This document shows positions 56,011 through 64,000 of a stretch of 64,000 nucleotides of DNA, piece after piece. This DNA comes from an uncultured Clostridia bacterium (lineage in GTDB: Bacteria; Bacillota; Clostridia; Christensenellales; Aristaeellaceae): contig CALVKT010000013.1 in the NCBI GenBank assembly GCA_944333055.1, positions 1 to 64,000 of the forward strand, read 5' to 3'. The notes beneath the pieces are model-generated. The model saw only the letters and a list, made by a program, of their open reading frames with translations. It ran no database searches and was not told the DNA's origin. Within the stretch, counting starts at the first letter, position 1. Every line of letters begins with the position of its first letter. A program made the translations under genes and the position numbers.

Positions 56011-58254
56011 GTGGCGTATTGTCAGGTGATCGTGGACATCGCGCACGAGGATGTCGACCGCGTGTTCACCTATCGCGTGCCGGAGGGCCTGGCGCTGTGC
56101 CCCGGCATGCGCGTGCACGTGCCGTTTGGCCGGCAGCGGCGCGTGGAGGGCATCGTCGTGGAGATGGCGCAGGACTGCGACCTGCCGCCCGAACGCGTGC
56201 GGGACGTGACCGACGCGCTGGAGGACTATCCCGCCGTGCTGCCCGCGCTGCTCGATCTGGCCATGAAGATCAAGGCGACATCCTTTTGCACGCTGGCGCA
56301 GGCGCTTCGCCTGATGTATCCCGCACAGATGCGCGGCGAGCGCATCGCGGAAAAGACGCGCGAGGTCGCCGTGCTGACGATCGATCCCGCCGTGCGCGCG
56401 CAGGTGCTCGCCGCCCAGAAGCGCGCGCCCAGGCGCGCCGCCGCGCTTGAGCTGCTCATGGCAAGCGAGGGCGGCGAGCTGCCCGTGGAGACGATTCGAG
56501 AGAAGCTGGGCGACTGCAGGCCGGCGCTCAAGGCGCTCGATGACATGGGCTTTGTGCGGCTGGAGAAGCGGGAGGTGCTGCGCAGCCCCTACGGCGCGAT
56601 GGAGCGCCTGGCGGCGGAGGACCCGCAGCTCACCCGCCGGCAGCAGGAGGCGCTTGACACGCTGCTGCCCGCGATCGAGGCGGGCAGGGGCGCGTTTCTG
56701 CTCTACGGCGTGACGGGCAGCGGCAAGACGGAGGTGTTCATCCGCGCCGTGCGCCGCGCCGCACAGCTGGGCCGGACGGCCATCGTGCTCGTGCCGGAGA
56801 TCGCGCTCACGCCGCAGATGGTCATGTGGTTTCGCTCGCGCTTTGGCGAGGACGCCGCCGTGCTCCACTCGCGCCTGTCTCCGGGCGAGCGCTACGACGA
56901 GTGGCGGCGCATCCGCCGGGGCGGCGTGCGCGTGGTCATCGGCGCGCGCTCGGCGATCTTCGCGCCGCTTGAAAACGTCGGCCTGATCATCATCGACGAG
57001 GAGCACGAGCAGAGCTACATCGCCGACAACACGCCGCGCTACGACGCGCGCGAGCTGGCGCGCATGCGCTGCGAGGGCGAGGGGGCCGTGCTGCTGCTGG
57101 CCAGCGCCACGCCGAGCATGCGCACGTTTGCGCTGTGCGGGCGGGGCGATCTCACGATGCTGGAGATGCCCCGGCGCGTCAACGACAGGCCGCTGCCCGC
57201 CGTGCACGTGGTGGACATGCGAAAGGAGCTTGCCCAGGGCAACCGCTCGGTCTTTTCCGGCGCGCTGCTCGACGGGCTCAAGCGGTGTCTGGACAGCGGC
57301 GGGCAGGCGATTCTCTTCGTCAACCGCCGGGGATATTCGACGTTCGTCTCCTGCCGAAGCTGCGGCTACGTGGCCACGTGCACGCAGTGCGACGTCTCGA
57401 TGACATATCACAGCGCGCAGAACGTGCTGCGCTGCCACTACTGCGGGCAGGAGCGGCCGGTGCCGACGGTCTGCCCGCAGTGTGCCAGCCCGTACATCAA
57501 GTACTTCGGCACGGGCACGCAGCGTGTGGAGGAGGCGGCGCGGCGCTTCTTCCCGGACGTGCCGATGGTGCGCATGGACAACGACACCACGCGCGCCAAG
57601 GACGCGCACGAACGGCTGCTCGCGCAGTTTCGCCGGGGCGAGGCGCGCGTGCTCATCGGCACGCAGATGATCGCCAAGGGGCTTGACTTCCCGAACGTGA
57701 CGATGGTGGGCATCGTCGCCGCCGACGCGATGCTCAACCTGCCGGACTACCGCGCTGCCGAGCGCACGTTCCAGCTGCTCACGCAGGTGGCCGGGCGCGC
57801 CGGGCGCGCGCAGGTGCCCGGCGAGGTGTTCTTGCAGACGTACGACCCGGATCACTACGCGATCGAGGCGGCCAGCCGGCAGGATTACCGCGCCTTTTAC
57901 GAGGCGGAGATGTGCCGCCGCAAGCGCGCGCTCTATCCGCCCTACACGCTCATCGCGCGGCTGCTCTTTGAGGCGGCGCGCGAGCAGGACGCGCAGGCCG
58001 CCGCCGACAGCGCACTGCGCCAGATGGAGGCATTCTTCGAGCGGCGCGCCTACCTGCGCAAGTACATCGTCTCCCTGCGGGCGATGCCCTGCCCGGTGGC
58101 GCGCATCAAGGGCAAATTCCGCTGTCAGACGGTGCTCAAGATCGTGGACAAGGCCGTCTGTCAGGAGGCCGTGGGCAAGATGAGCGAGATCGCGCAGGCG
58201 CCGTGGACGGGCTGCGCGTGCGTCTGTCAGGTCAATCCGGGCAGCATGATGTGA
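56011..58254 (+). CDS. priA: Primosomal helicase PriA
   Basis: A 747-residue superfamily 2 helicase that restarts stalled forks. Motifs are GVTGSGKTEVF (Walker A), IIIDEEHEQSY (DEEH box), LLASATPSM, and eight zinc-binding cysteines (CRSCGYVATCTQC, CHYCGQ, CPQCASP). The GTG at 56011 has AAAGGGAGG 8 nt upstream and gives MAYCQVIVDIAHEDVDRVFTY. The ATG at 55987 would leave only ~12 nt of leader and no ribosome-binding site. Confidence 0.96.
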   Translation: MAYCQVIVDIAHEDVDRVFTYRVPEGLALCPGMRVHVPFGRQRRVEGIVVEMAQDCDLPPERVRDVTDALEDYPAVLPALLDLAMKIKATSFCTLAQALRLMYPAQMRGERIAEKTREVAVLTIDPAVRAQVLAAQKRAPRRAAALELLMASEGGELPVETIREKLGDCRPALKALDDMGFVRLEKREVLRSPYGAMERLAAEDPQLTRRQQEALDTLLPAIEAGRGAFLLYGVTGSGKTEVFIRAVRRAAQLGRTAIVLVPEIALTPQMVMWFRSRFGEDAAVLHSRLSPGERYDEWRRIRRGGVRVVIGARSAIFAPLENVGLIIIDEEHEQSYIADNTPRYDARELARMRCEGEGAVLLLASATPSMRTFALCGRGDLTMLEMPRRVNDRPLPAVHVVDMRKELAQGNRSVFSGALLDGLKRCLDSGGQAILFVNRRGYSTFVSCRSCGYVATCTQCDVSMTYHSAQNVLRCHYCGQERPVPTVCPQCASPYIKYFGTGTQRVEEAARRFFPDVPMVRMDNDTTRAKDAHERLLAQFRRGEARVLIGTQMIAKGLDFPNVTMVGIVAADAMLNLPDYRAAERTFQLLTQVAGRAGRAQVPGEVFLQTYDPDHYAIEAASRQDYRAFYEAEMCRRKRALYPPYTLIARLLFEAAREQDAQAAADSALRQMEAFFERRAYLRKYIVSLRAMPCPVARIKGKFRCQTVLKIVDKAVCQEAVGKMSEIAQAPWTGCACVCQVNPGSMM

Positions 58255-58356
58255 ATAGAGCGCAGAAACCGGCGCACATCAAAGGCGGGCATGTCGAGAC
58301 GGTGGTGTTGATGTCAGGAGAATGAGAATTTCCATTTGGAGATGAGGCGTTATACA

Positions 58357-59217
58357 ATGGAAATCTGGGATTTGTATACAAAGCATCGAGAAAAAACGGG
58401 AAAAGAGCATATCAGAGGAGAGAAAATCCCGGAGGGATATTATCATCTGGTTGTTCATGTGTGGATACGAAATCAAAAAGGAGAATACTTAATATCACAG
58501 AGATCGGCGAATCGCCCGACGTTTCCTTTGATGTGGGAATGTGTTGGCGGTTCGGTGCTAAAAGGAGAAGAAAGCATTGACGGTGCAATCAGAGAGGCAA
58601 AGGAAGAAGTGGGAATTGCCCTTCAGCCTTCTCATGGGAAAAAAGTTTTTTCTAAAATCAGAAATGTGATAGACGGAAAAATATTTCGGGATATTCTTGA
58701 TGTCTGGCTGTTTGAATATGATGGAGAATTGCAAATTGAAAAGGCCACAACAGACGAAGTGAAAGATTGCAGATGGATGGCTGCTGATGATATCAAGAGA
58801 CTGTACGATAGCGGAAGAATGGTTGATACACTTGATTACTTTTTCTGTGCATTCAATGATGACGCGCCTGATTATAGCAATATTATCGGGAAAACAGTTT
58901 CGGGCAAGGTGGACCGACCTTCAGGTTCACATCATCCGGGACATAGGGAAATGATATATCCTATAAACTACGGTTATGTGGAAGGGGTCATGGCGACAGA
59001 CGGTTTTGAGCAGGACGTGTATATATTTGGAACAGATGAACCACTCAATGAATTTAAGGGAAAAGTAATAAAGGTGTTCCACCGATTCAATGATACGAAG
59101 GATAAATGGATTGTTTCCCTGGATGGAGCAGATATTGCAGAAGATAGAATTTTAGGTGATATTGCGTTCCAGGAACAGTTCTTTTATGGCAAGCTATTTG
59201 GAGAGGACAACTTGTAG
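58357..59217 (+). CDS. NUDIX hydrolase fused to an inorganic-pyrophosphatase-like domain
   Basis: A 286-residue two-domain protein. The complete NUDIX box lies at residues 65-87 (GSVLKGEESIDGAIREAKEE, then VGI) in a domain resembling Idi/MutT relatives. Residues ~177-286 resemble small pyrophosphatase-like proteins (YPINYGYVEG at 201-210, GFEQDVYIFG). The gene is markedly AT-richer than its neighbours, with many AAA, ATA and AGA codons, and stands alone between priA and a GNAT gene, which suggests recent transfer. The ATG at 58357 is preferred; 58336 is an alternative. It could hydrolyse a nucleoside diphosphate derivative and then pyrophosphate. Confidence 0.85.
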   Translation: MEIWDLYTKHREKTGKEHIRGEKIPEGYYHLVVHVWIRNQKGEYLISQRSANRPTFPLMWECVGGSVLKGEESIDGAIREAKEEVGIALQPSHGKKVFSKIRNVIDGKIFRDILDVWLFEYDGELQIEKATTDEVKDCRWMAADDIKRLYDSGRMVDTLDYFFCAFNDDAPDYSNIIGKTVSGKVDRPSGSHHPGHREMIYPINYGYVEGVMATDGFEQDVYIFGTDEPLNEFKGKVIKVFHRFNDTKDKWIVSLDGADIAEDRILGDIAFQEQFFYGKLFGEDNL

Positions 59218-59341
59218 ATCTATTTCCATAAGCCGCCAAACTGCCGTCGATATGTTCCCATAGACGAACAGATAGTTGTGACATTCATTTTATGCCCTTG
59301 TGCCGCGTGGAGACGAGCGAGCAGAAAAAGGAGCGATGCGC

Positions 59342-59878
59342 ATGGAGATCAGGAAGGCGGCGCAGGCGGACGTGGCGGGCGTCGCGGCGATCTACGAGGA
59401 ATTGCATGACGAAGAGGCGGCGGGGCAGGCGTGCATCGGCTGGGCGCGCGGCGTGTATCCCACGCGGCGCACGGCGCAGGACGCGCTCGCGCGGGGCGAC
59501 CTGTTCGTGCTGACGGAGGGGGAGGAGATCTTCGGCGCGGCGATCATCAATCAGGCGCAGTGCGACGGCTACGAGCGCGCGCCCTGGCGCTACGACGCGC
59601 GCGAAAGCGAGGTCATGGTGCTCCACACGCTGGTCATCTCGCCGCGCGCGGCGCGCAGGGGATATGGCCGCGCGTTCGTCGCGTTTTACGAGGACTACGC
59701 CGGAAAGCACGGCTGTAAGGTGCTGCGCATGGACACGAACGCGCGCAATGCGCGCGCCCGGACGATGTACGCGAATCTGGGCTATCGCGAGGCCGGCATC
59801 GTGCCCACGACGTTCAACGGCATCGCAGGCGTATCGCTCGTGCTGCTGGAAAAGGCGCTTGACGCGCGGGAAAACTGA
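59342..59878 (+). CDS. GNAT-family N-acetyltransferase
   Basis: A 178-residue acetyltransferase with the acetyl-CoA segment VISPRAARRGYGRAFVAFY and the C-terminal ARTMYANLGYREAGI. AAAGGAG is 8 nt from the ATG at 59342, too close for the ATG at 59336. GC content returns to the chromosomal level here. The substrate is unknown. The stop is immediately followed by a terminator. Confidence 0.88.
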   Translation: MEIRKAAQADVAGVAAIYEELHDEEAAGQACIGWARGVYPTRRTAQDALARGDLFVLTEGEEIFGAAIINQAQCDGYERAPWRYDARESEVMVLHTLVISPRAARRGYGRAFVAFYEDYAGKHGCKVLRMDTNARNARARTMYANLGYREAGIVPTTFNGIAGVSLVLLEKALDAREN

Positions 59879-59900
59879 CGGCGCAGACGCGCCGTTTTTT
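59879..59900 (+). terminator. Terminator of the GNAT gene
   Basis: CGGCGC (59879-59884) pairs with GCGCCG (59889-59894), followed by T6. Confidence 0.85.
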
Positions 59901-59938
59901 GCGCGCATTTGCCGCTTCCATTTTGCGTGAAATTGTTT

Positions 59939-59944
59939 TATAAT
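59939..59944 (+). promoter_or_regulatory. -10 element of the def-fmt-rsmB-rlmN operon
   Basis: A perfect TATAAT, preceded at 17 bp only by a weak TTCCAT (59916-59921). The operon starts 80 bp downstream. Confidence 0.5.
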
Positions 59945-60023
59945 GAATCCAATGATGGGGAATTCTGCCCGATGGTGAACGGGGCGCGCGACCGCGCTCC
60001 TGCATAAAGGAGAGAGAAAGAAC

Positions 60024-60512
60024 ATGGCGCTTCGCAAGATGGTGTATATCGAGGACGAGCTGCTGCGCAAGAAGAGCCGTCCCGTGGAGAAGTTTGACGA
60101 GAGGCTGCACAGGCTGCTGGACGACATGGCGGAAACCATGTACCACGAGAACGGCTGCGGCCTGGCCGCGCCGCAGGTGGCGGTGCTGCGCCGGGCGGTC
60201 GTGATGGACTGCGGCGACGGGCTCATCGAGATGGTCAACCCGGAGATCCTTGAGACCGAGGGCGAGCAGGACGGCCCGGAGGGCTGCCTCTCCGTGCCCG
60301 GAAGGCGCGGCATGGTCAAGCGGCCGCAGCGCGTGCGCGCGCGGTTTCAGGACCGCAACGGCGAGTGGTATGAGATCGAGGCGGAAGACCTGCTCGCCCG
60401 CTGCATCATGCACGAGACGGATCATCTGGACGGCTGCCTGTACGTCGACAAGATGTACAGGGAGATCTTTGCCGAGGACGAGGAAGAGGAAGACGGGGAG
60501 AGCGAAGCGTGA
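60024..60512 (+). CDS. def: Peptide deformylase
   Basis: A 162-residue metalloenzyme removing the formyl group from new proteins. The three motifs are complete: GCGLAAPQV (motif 1), EGCLSVPG with the metal Cys (motif 2) and HETDHLDG with two metal His and the catalytic Glu (motif 3). The C-terminal tail is highly acidic. It overlaps fmt by 4 bp (GTGA), so formylation and deformylation are coupled. Confidence 0.97.
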   Translation: MALRKMVYIEDELLRKKSRPVEKFDERLHRLLDDMAETMYHENGCGLAAPQVAVLRRAVVMDCGDGLIEMVNPEILETEGEQDGPEGCLSVPGRRGMVKRPQRVRARFQDRNGEWYEIEAEDLLARCIMHETDHLDGCLYVDKMYREIFAEDEEEEDGESEA

Positions 60513-61459
60513 GAATCGTATTCATGGGCACGCCGGATTTCGCCGTGCCGTCGCTGAAGGCGCTGCTTGAAAACGGCTATGAGGTCGTGGGCGTCTTCTG
60601 CCAGCCGGATCGACCGAAGGGGCGCGGCCACAAGCTGGCCGCCTGCCCGGTCAAGGAGGCCGCCCTGGCGGCGAACATCCCGGTCTTTCAGCCGGAACGC
60701 ATCAAGCGTGAGGACGGCGTTTCGGCGCTGCGCGCGCTGGCGCCCGACCTGTGCGTGACGGCGGCCTTTGGCCAGCTGCTTTCGCAGGAAATTCTGGACA
60801 TCCCGCCGCTGGGCACCATCAACGTCCATTCCTCTCTGCTGCCCCGGCACCGCGGCAGCGCCCCGATCAACTGGAGCGTGATCATGGGCGACGGCGTGAC
60901 GGGCGTGACGACCATGTTCACCGACAAGGGCATGGACACGGGCGACATCCTGCTCATGGAACAAACGCCCATCGGCGCGCGGGAGACCGCGGGCGAGCTG
61001 AGCGACCGGCTGGCCGTGCTGGGCGCGCATCTGCTCATCAGGACGCTGCGCGCGCTGGAGGCGGGCACGCTCGTGCGCGTGCCGCAGGATCATGCGGCGG
61101 CGACCTACGAGCCGAAGATGGACAAGGAGCTGGGCCGCATCGACTGGACGAAGGGCGCGCGGGAGATCGACGCGCTGGTGCGCGGCACGACGCCGTGGCC
61201 GGGCGCGTTCACGACGATGCCGGCGGAGGGCGGCGCGCAGACGATCAAGGTCTTCGAGGTGGCGGCCTGCGCGAACGCGCCCACGAAGGAGCCCGGCGGG
61301 ATCGTGTGCGCGGATGAAAGGCGCGGTCTGGTCGTCTCCTGCGGCGACTGCGACGTGGAGATCACACAGATTCAGATGCCCGGCGCAAAGCGCATGAACG
61401 CAAGGGACTACCTGCGCGGGCACGCGATGAACACAGGCGTCTGCCTGGGAAAGGCGTAA
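60509..61459 (+). CDS. fmt: Methionyl-tRNA formyltransferase
   Basis: A 316-residue enzyme that formylates initiator Met-tRNA using 10-formyl-THF. It shows MGTPDFAVPSLKALL, the catalytic segment INVHSSLLPRHRGSAPINW (Asn and His) and GMDTGDILLMEQTPI (Asp). The C-terminal OB-like domain is present. It starts with GTG inside the def stop. Confidence 0.97.
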   Translation: MRIVFMGTPDFAVPSLKALLENGYEVVGVFCQPDRPKGRGHKLAACPVKEAALAANIPVFQPERIKREDGVSALRALAPDLCVTAAFGQLLSQEILDIPPLGTINVHSSLLPRHRGSAPINWSVIMGDGVTGVTTMFTDKGMDTGDILLMEQTPIGARETAGELSDRLAVLGAHLLIRTLRALEAGTLVRVPQDHAAATYEPKMDKELGRIDWTKGAREIDALVRGTTPWPGAFTTMPAEGGAQTIKVFEVAACANAPTKEPGGIVCADERRGLVVSCGDCDVEITQIQMPGAKRMNARDYLRGHAMNTGVCLGKA

Positions 61460-61462
61460 GAG

Positions 61463-63184
61463 ATGACGGATAACAGAGGCCGTGACGGCGGATTCCGCGG
61501 CGGCAGAAAGATGGAGGGCAAGCGCGGCTTTGGCGGCCGCGGCGACAAGCGCGGGGACAAGCCCGCCTACGGCGCAAAGAAGGAGTTTGCGCGCGGGGAC
61601 AGGCACGCCTACGGCGCGAAGAAGGACTTTGCGCCAGGGGAGAAGCGGACGTTGACGCCGCGCGGCGAGAAGCCGGTCTCCGGCGTGAAGAAGTCGTTTG
61701 GGCCGCGTCCGGAAGCGGCGCAGGGCGGCGAGAAGCGCGCGTTCCATCCGCACGAGGGCCGTCCAGCGTACGGCGGCAAGAAGCCGCTTCCCCCGCGCCA
61801 CGGCCATGCGATGGCGCACCCGCCGCGCGCGGAAAAGCCCATGAACCTGGCGCCGCGCCGCGTGGCGCTGGAGACGCTGCTGGACGTGAGCCGCTCGGAC
61901 GCCTACGCATCCCTGGCGCTCGACAAGCGGCTGGCGCAGGCGAACTTTGACCGGCGCGACCGCGCGTTCGTGACGCAGCTGGTCTACGGCACGCTGGAAA
62001 ACCGCATCACGCTCGACTGGCGCATCGACCAGTTCCTCACGGGCGAGAAGGAGATCGAGCCGGTCGTGCGCGAAATCCTGCGCATGGGCGCGTATCAGCT
62101 GTTTGATATGGACCGCGTGCCGGACATGGCGGCGGTGGACGAGTCCGTCACGCTGACGCGCGCGATGGGCTTTGAGGGCTTCACGGGTCTGGTCAACGCC
62201 GTGCTGCGCAGCATGATTCGCGGCCGCGAGGATGTCGTCTGGCCGAAGGTGCAGGACGGCGCGGCGGCGTATCTGTCCGTCATGTACTCCGCGCCGAAGG
62301 CGCTGTGCGAGCTGCTCATCGAGGCCTACGGCGAGCACGAGGCGCTGGAAATGCTGCGCTATCGCCCGAAGGAGCGGGACATCACCGTGCGCGTCAACTA
62401 CCTGCGCTGCGACGACGCGCGGCTGCGCGCGCTCTTTGCAGACGAGGGGCTGACCTTCCGTCCGGGCATCGTGCCCGGCACGTACAAGGTGCAAAACGCC
62501 GGGGACATGACCCGCATGCGCGCCTTCCAGAACGGCCTGTTCACCATTCAGGGCGAGAGCTCCGTGCTCGCCGCGCGCATGACGCTCGCCGCGCCGGGCC
62601 AGACGGTGCTCGACGCCTGCGCCGCGCCGGGCGGCAAGACGGCGGTGCTCAGCGAAATGATGCACGACACGGGCCGCGTATTCGCGTGGGACACGCACGC
62701 GCACCGCGTGGAGCTCATCCGCGGCACGGCGAACCGCCTCAAGCTGGAAAACGTCCGCCCGGCGGTCAAGGATGCCTCCGCGCCGCGCCCGGACATGGCG
62801 ATGACGCTGGATGCGGCGCTCATCGACGCGCCGTGCTCCGGCACGGGCGTGATGCTGGAAAAGCCGGACGTCAAATACCGCTTCAGCCGCGAGGGCGTCG
62901 CGGCGCTGTGCCGCACGCAGGCGGATATCCTCGACGCCGTCGCGCCGATGGTCAAGGTGGGCGGCACGCTGGTGTATTCCACCTGCTCGGTGCTCCCGCA
63001 GGAGAACGCGCAGCAGATCGAATCGTTCCTCGCGCGCCATCCGGAATACGAGGTGATGCCGATGGCGGCGCAGCTGCCCGAAGCGCTGGCCGCGCATGAG
63101 ACGGCAACCGGTCTTCAGCTCTTTGCGCACCGCGACGGCACGGACGGATTCTTCATCTGCCGCATGCGCCGGGCGAAGGCATAA
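61463..63184 (+). CDS. rsmB: 16S rRNA m5C967 methyltransferase RsmB with RG/AYGAKK-rich N-terminal extension
   Basis: A 573-residue enzyme. Residues ~127-573 form a complete RsmB: NusB-like RNA-binding region, SAM motif LDACAAPGGKTAVL, DAPCSGTGVM (conserved Cys) and VYSTCSVLPQEN (catalytic Cys). The first ~126 residues are Gly/Arg/Lys-rich with repeats AYGAKKEF (35-42), AYGAKKDF (49-56) and AYGGKK (102-107), probably disordered and RNA-binding. Typical RsmB is ~430-450 aa. It is three bases after fmt, in the standard def-fmt-rsmB-rlmN order. Confidence 0.93.
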   Translation: MTDNRGRDGGFRGGRKMEGKRGFGGRGDKRGDKPAYGAKKEFARGDRHAYGAKKDFAPGEKRTLTPRGEKPVSGVKKSFGPRPEAAQGGEKRAFHPHEGRPAYGGKKPLPPRHGHAMAHPPRAEKPMNLAPRRVALETLLDVSRSDAYASLALDKRLAQANFDRRDRAFVTQLVYGTLENRITLDWRIDQFLTGEKEIEPVVREILRMGAYQLFDMDRVPDMAAVDESVTLTRAMGFEGFTGLVNAVLRSMIRGREDVVWPKVQDGAAAYLSVMYSAPKALCELLIEAYGEHEALEMLRYRPKERDITVRVNYLRCDDARLRALFADEGLTFRPGIVPGTYKVQNAGDMTRMRAFQNGLFTIQGESSVLAARMTLAAPGQTVLDACAAPGGKTAVLSEMMHDTGRVFAWDTHAHRVELIRGTANRLKLENVRPAVKDASAPRPDMAMTLDAALIDAPCSGTGVMLEKPDVKYRFSREGVAALCRTQADILDAVAPMVKVGGTLVYSTCSVLPQENAQQIESFLARHPEYEVMPMAAQLPEALAAHETATGLQLFAHRDGTDGFFICRMRRAKA

Positions 63185-63188
63185 GCGT

Positions 63189-64000
63189 ATGAAAAACGCA
63201 ATGGAAAGAACGCAGCTGCTGAGCATGACGCCCGAAGAGCTGGCGGCGTATTTGAAGGCGTTCGGTCAGCCTGCCTTCCGGGCGAAGCAGGTGTTTGGCT
63301 GGCTGCATCAGGGCGTGCCCTTCGGCGAGATGAGCAACCTGCCCAAGGCGCTGCGCGAGCAGCTTGGAGAGCGCTGCATCGACAACCCCGTCACCGTCAT
63401 CGAGACGGTGCAGTCAAAGCTCGACGGCACGCTCAAGCTGCTCTACCGCCTGCCGGACGACCACGTGATCGAGGGCGTGCTCATGCGCTATAAGTACGGC
63501 AACACGCTGTGCCTGTCCACGCAGGTCGGCTGCCGCATGGGCTGCCGCTTCTGCGCCTCCACGCTCGACGGCTGCGCGCGCAGCCTGACGGCGGCGGAGA
63601 TGCTCGGACAGATCGTCTGCGCCAACGGCATCCTGCGCGCGCAGGGCGAGGGGCAGAAGGTCGGCAACGTCGTGCTCATGGGCAGCGGCGAGCCGTTTGA
63701 CAACTACGACAACGTCGTGCGCTTCCTGCGCATCCTGCGCATGGAGGGCGGGCTGTGCATCGGCATGCGCAGCGTGTCGCTCTCCACGTGCGGCCTCGTG
63801 CCGCAGATGCGCCGCTTCGCCGAGGAAGACCTGCCGGTCACGCTCTCGCTCTCGCTGCATGCGCCCAACGACGAGGTGCGCCGGCAGCTCATGCCCGTGG
63901 CCAACGCCTACGCCATGGACGAGGTGCTTGACGCCTGCCGCTATTACATCGAGCAGACGGGCCGGCGCGTGATCTTTGAATACGCGCTGGTGCACGGCGT
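63189..64000 (+). CDS. rlmN: 23S rRNA/tRNA A2503-C2 methyltransferase RlmN (3' end outside window)
   Basis: The frame runs off the window after ~270 residues. The radical SAM motif CRMGCRFC (CxxxCxxC), VVLMGSGEPFDNYDNV (a variant of GMGEP) and LSLHAPNDEVRRQLMPVAN identify RlmN, which methylates C2 of A2503 and of A37 in some tRNAs. The ATG at 63189 is four bases after the rsmB stop without a clear ribosome-binding site; the ATG at 63201 is an alternative. The second catalytic Cys lies beyond the window. Confidence 0.93.
   Translation, partial: MKNAMERTQLLSMTPEELAAYLKAFGQPAFRAKQVFGWLHQGVPFGEMSNLPKALREQLGERCIDNPVTVIETVQSKLDGTLKLLYRLPDDHVIEGVLMRYKYGNTLCLSTQVGCRMGCRFCASTLDGCARSLTAAEMLGQIVCANGILRAQGEGQKVGNVVLMGSGEPFDNYDNVVRFLRILRMEGGLCIGMRSVSLSTCGLVPQMRRFAEEDLPVTLSLSLHAPNDEVRRQLMPVANAYAMDEVLDACRYYIEQTGRRVIFEYALVHG

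Noticed and set aside
60422..63226. A 934-codon open frame on the - strand
   Set aside because: It is antisense to def, fmt and rsmB, whose catalytic motifs are complete on the + strand.

Overview
The window is a 64 kb stretch of a high-GC (roughly 65%) bacterial chromosome, densely packed and mostly transcribed on the + strand. Its control logic is that of a Bacillota (Firmicutes) genome, most likely class Clostridia. It has CIRCE/HrcA heat-shock operators at two loci, a T-box in front of thrS, an attenuator-like leader in front of infC-rpmI-rplT, a rho gene next to rpmE, and many vegetative promoters of the TTGACA-17-TATAAT type. I cannot assign a genus from the sequence alone.

Layout. 1-1135: end of a cupin-like gene and an aldo/keto reductase. 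1240-5200: a disturbed region holding an IS630-type transposase (split and 3'-truncated), phage tail and SH3 fragments, a headless and tailless PstS-like fragment and a headless parvulin foldase, followed by a gene-free stretch with three hairpins. 5205-9757: an M28 peptidase locus on the - strand, then gph-ydcF and tsaE-tsaB-rimI. 9857-15243: alpha/beta hydrolase, a membrane-anchored MurF-like ligase, ddl, a LUD protein and an unknown membrane protein. 15266-27648: lepA, hemW, the CIRCE-controlled hrcA-grpE-dnaK-dnaJ genes, prmA, rsmE, a DUF4236 protein, mtaB and hit. 27789-32700: rpsU, a TRM11-like methyltransferase, rho, rpmE, a regulator/membrane-protein pair and a DUF1385 protein. 32697-41064: prmC-prfA-tsaC-deoxyinosine glycosylase-pyrimidine phosphorylase, then a heterodimeric ABC exporter. 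41284-45315: a frameshifted regulator, T-box-thrS, and infC-rpmI-rplT. 45433-49134: a structured leader RNA candidate and two membrane glycosyltransferase-like proteins. 49333-54042: greA, lysS with an extra C-terminal tRNA-binding domain, and groES-groEL with a second CIRCE. 54314-64000: mutY, SRAP, priA, a low-GC NUDIX-pyrophosphatase fusion gene, a GNAT, and def-fmt-rsmB-rlmN.

The main theme is translation and its quality control: initiation and elongation factors, ribosomal proteins, release factor and its methylase, tRNA t6A and ms2t6A modification (tsaB, tsaE, tsaC, mtaB), rRNA methylation, formyl-Met handling and two aminoacyl-tRNA synthetases. Protein folding (both CIRCE operons), cell-wall precursor synthesis (MurF-like, Ddl) and DNA repair (MutY, SRAP, PriA, deoxyinosine glycosylase) accompany it.

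Most unusual items: the unassigned structured leader at 45468-45623 with mutually exclusive hairpins; the mosaic of truncated genes at 1.3-4.8 kb; the LysRS-Trbp111 fusion; ThrRS without a TGS domain under a T-box; the low-GC NUDIX-pyrophosphatase fusion; the RG/AYGAKK-rich extension of RsmB; and the frameshifted XRE regulator flanked by operator-like repeats. I saw no rRNA, tRNA or CRISPR array.
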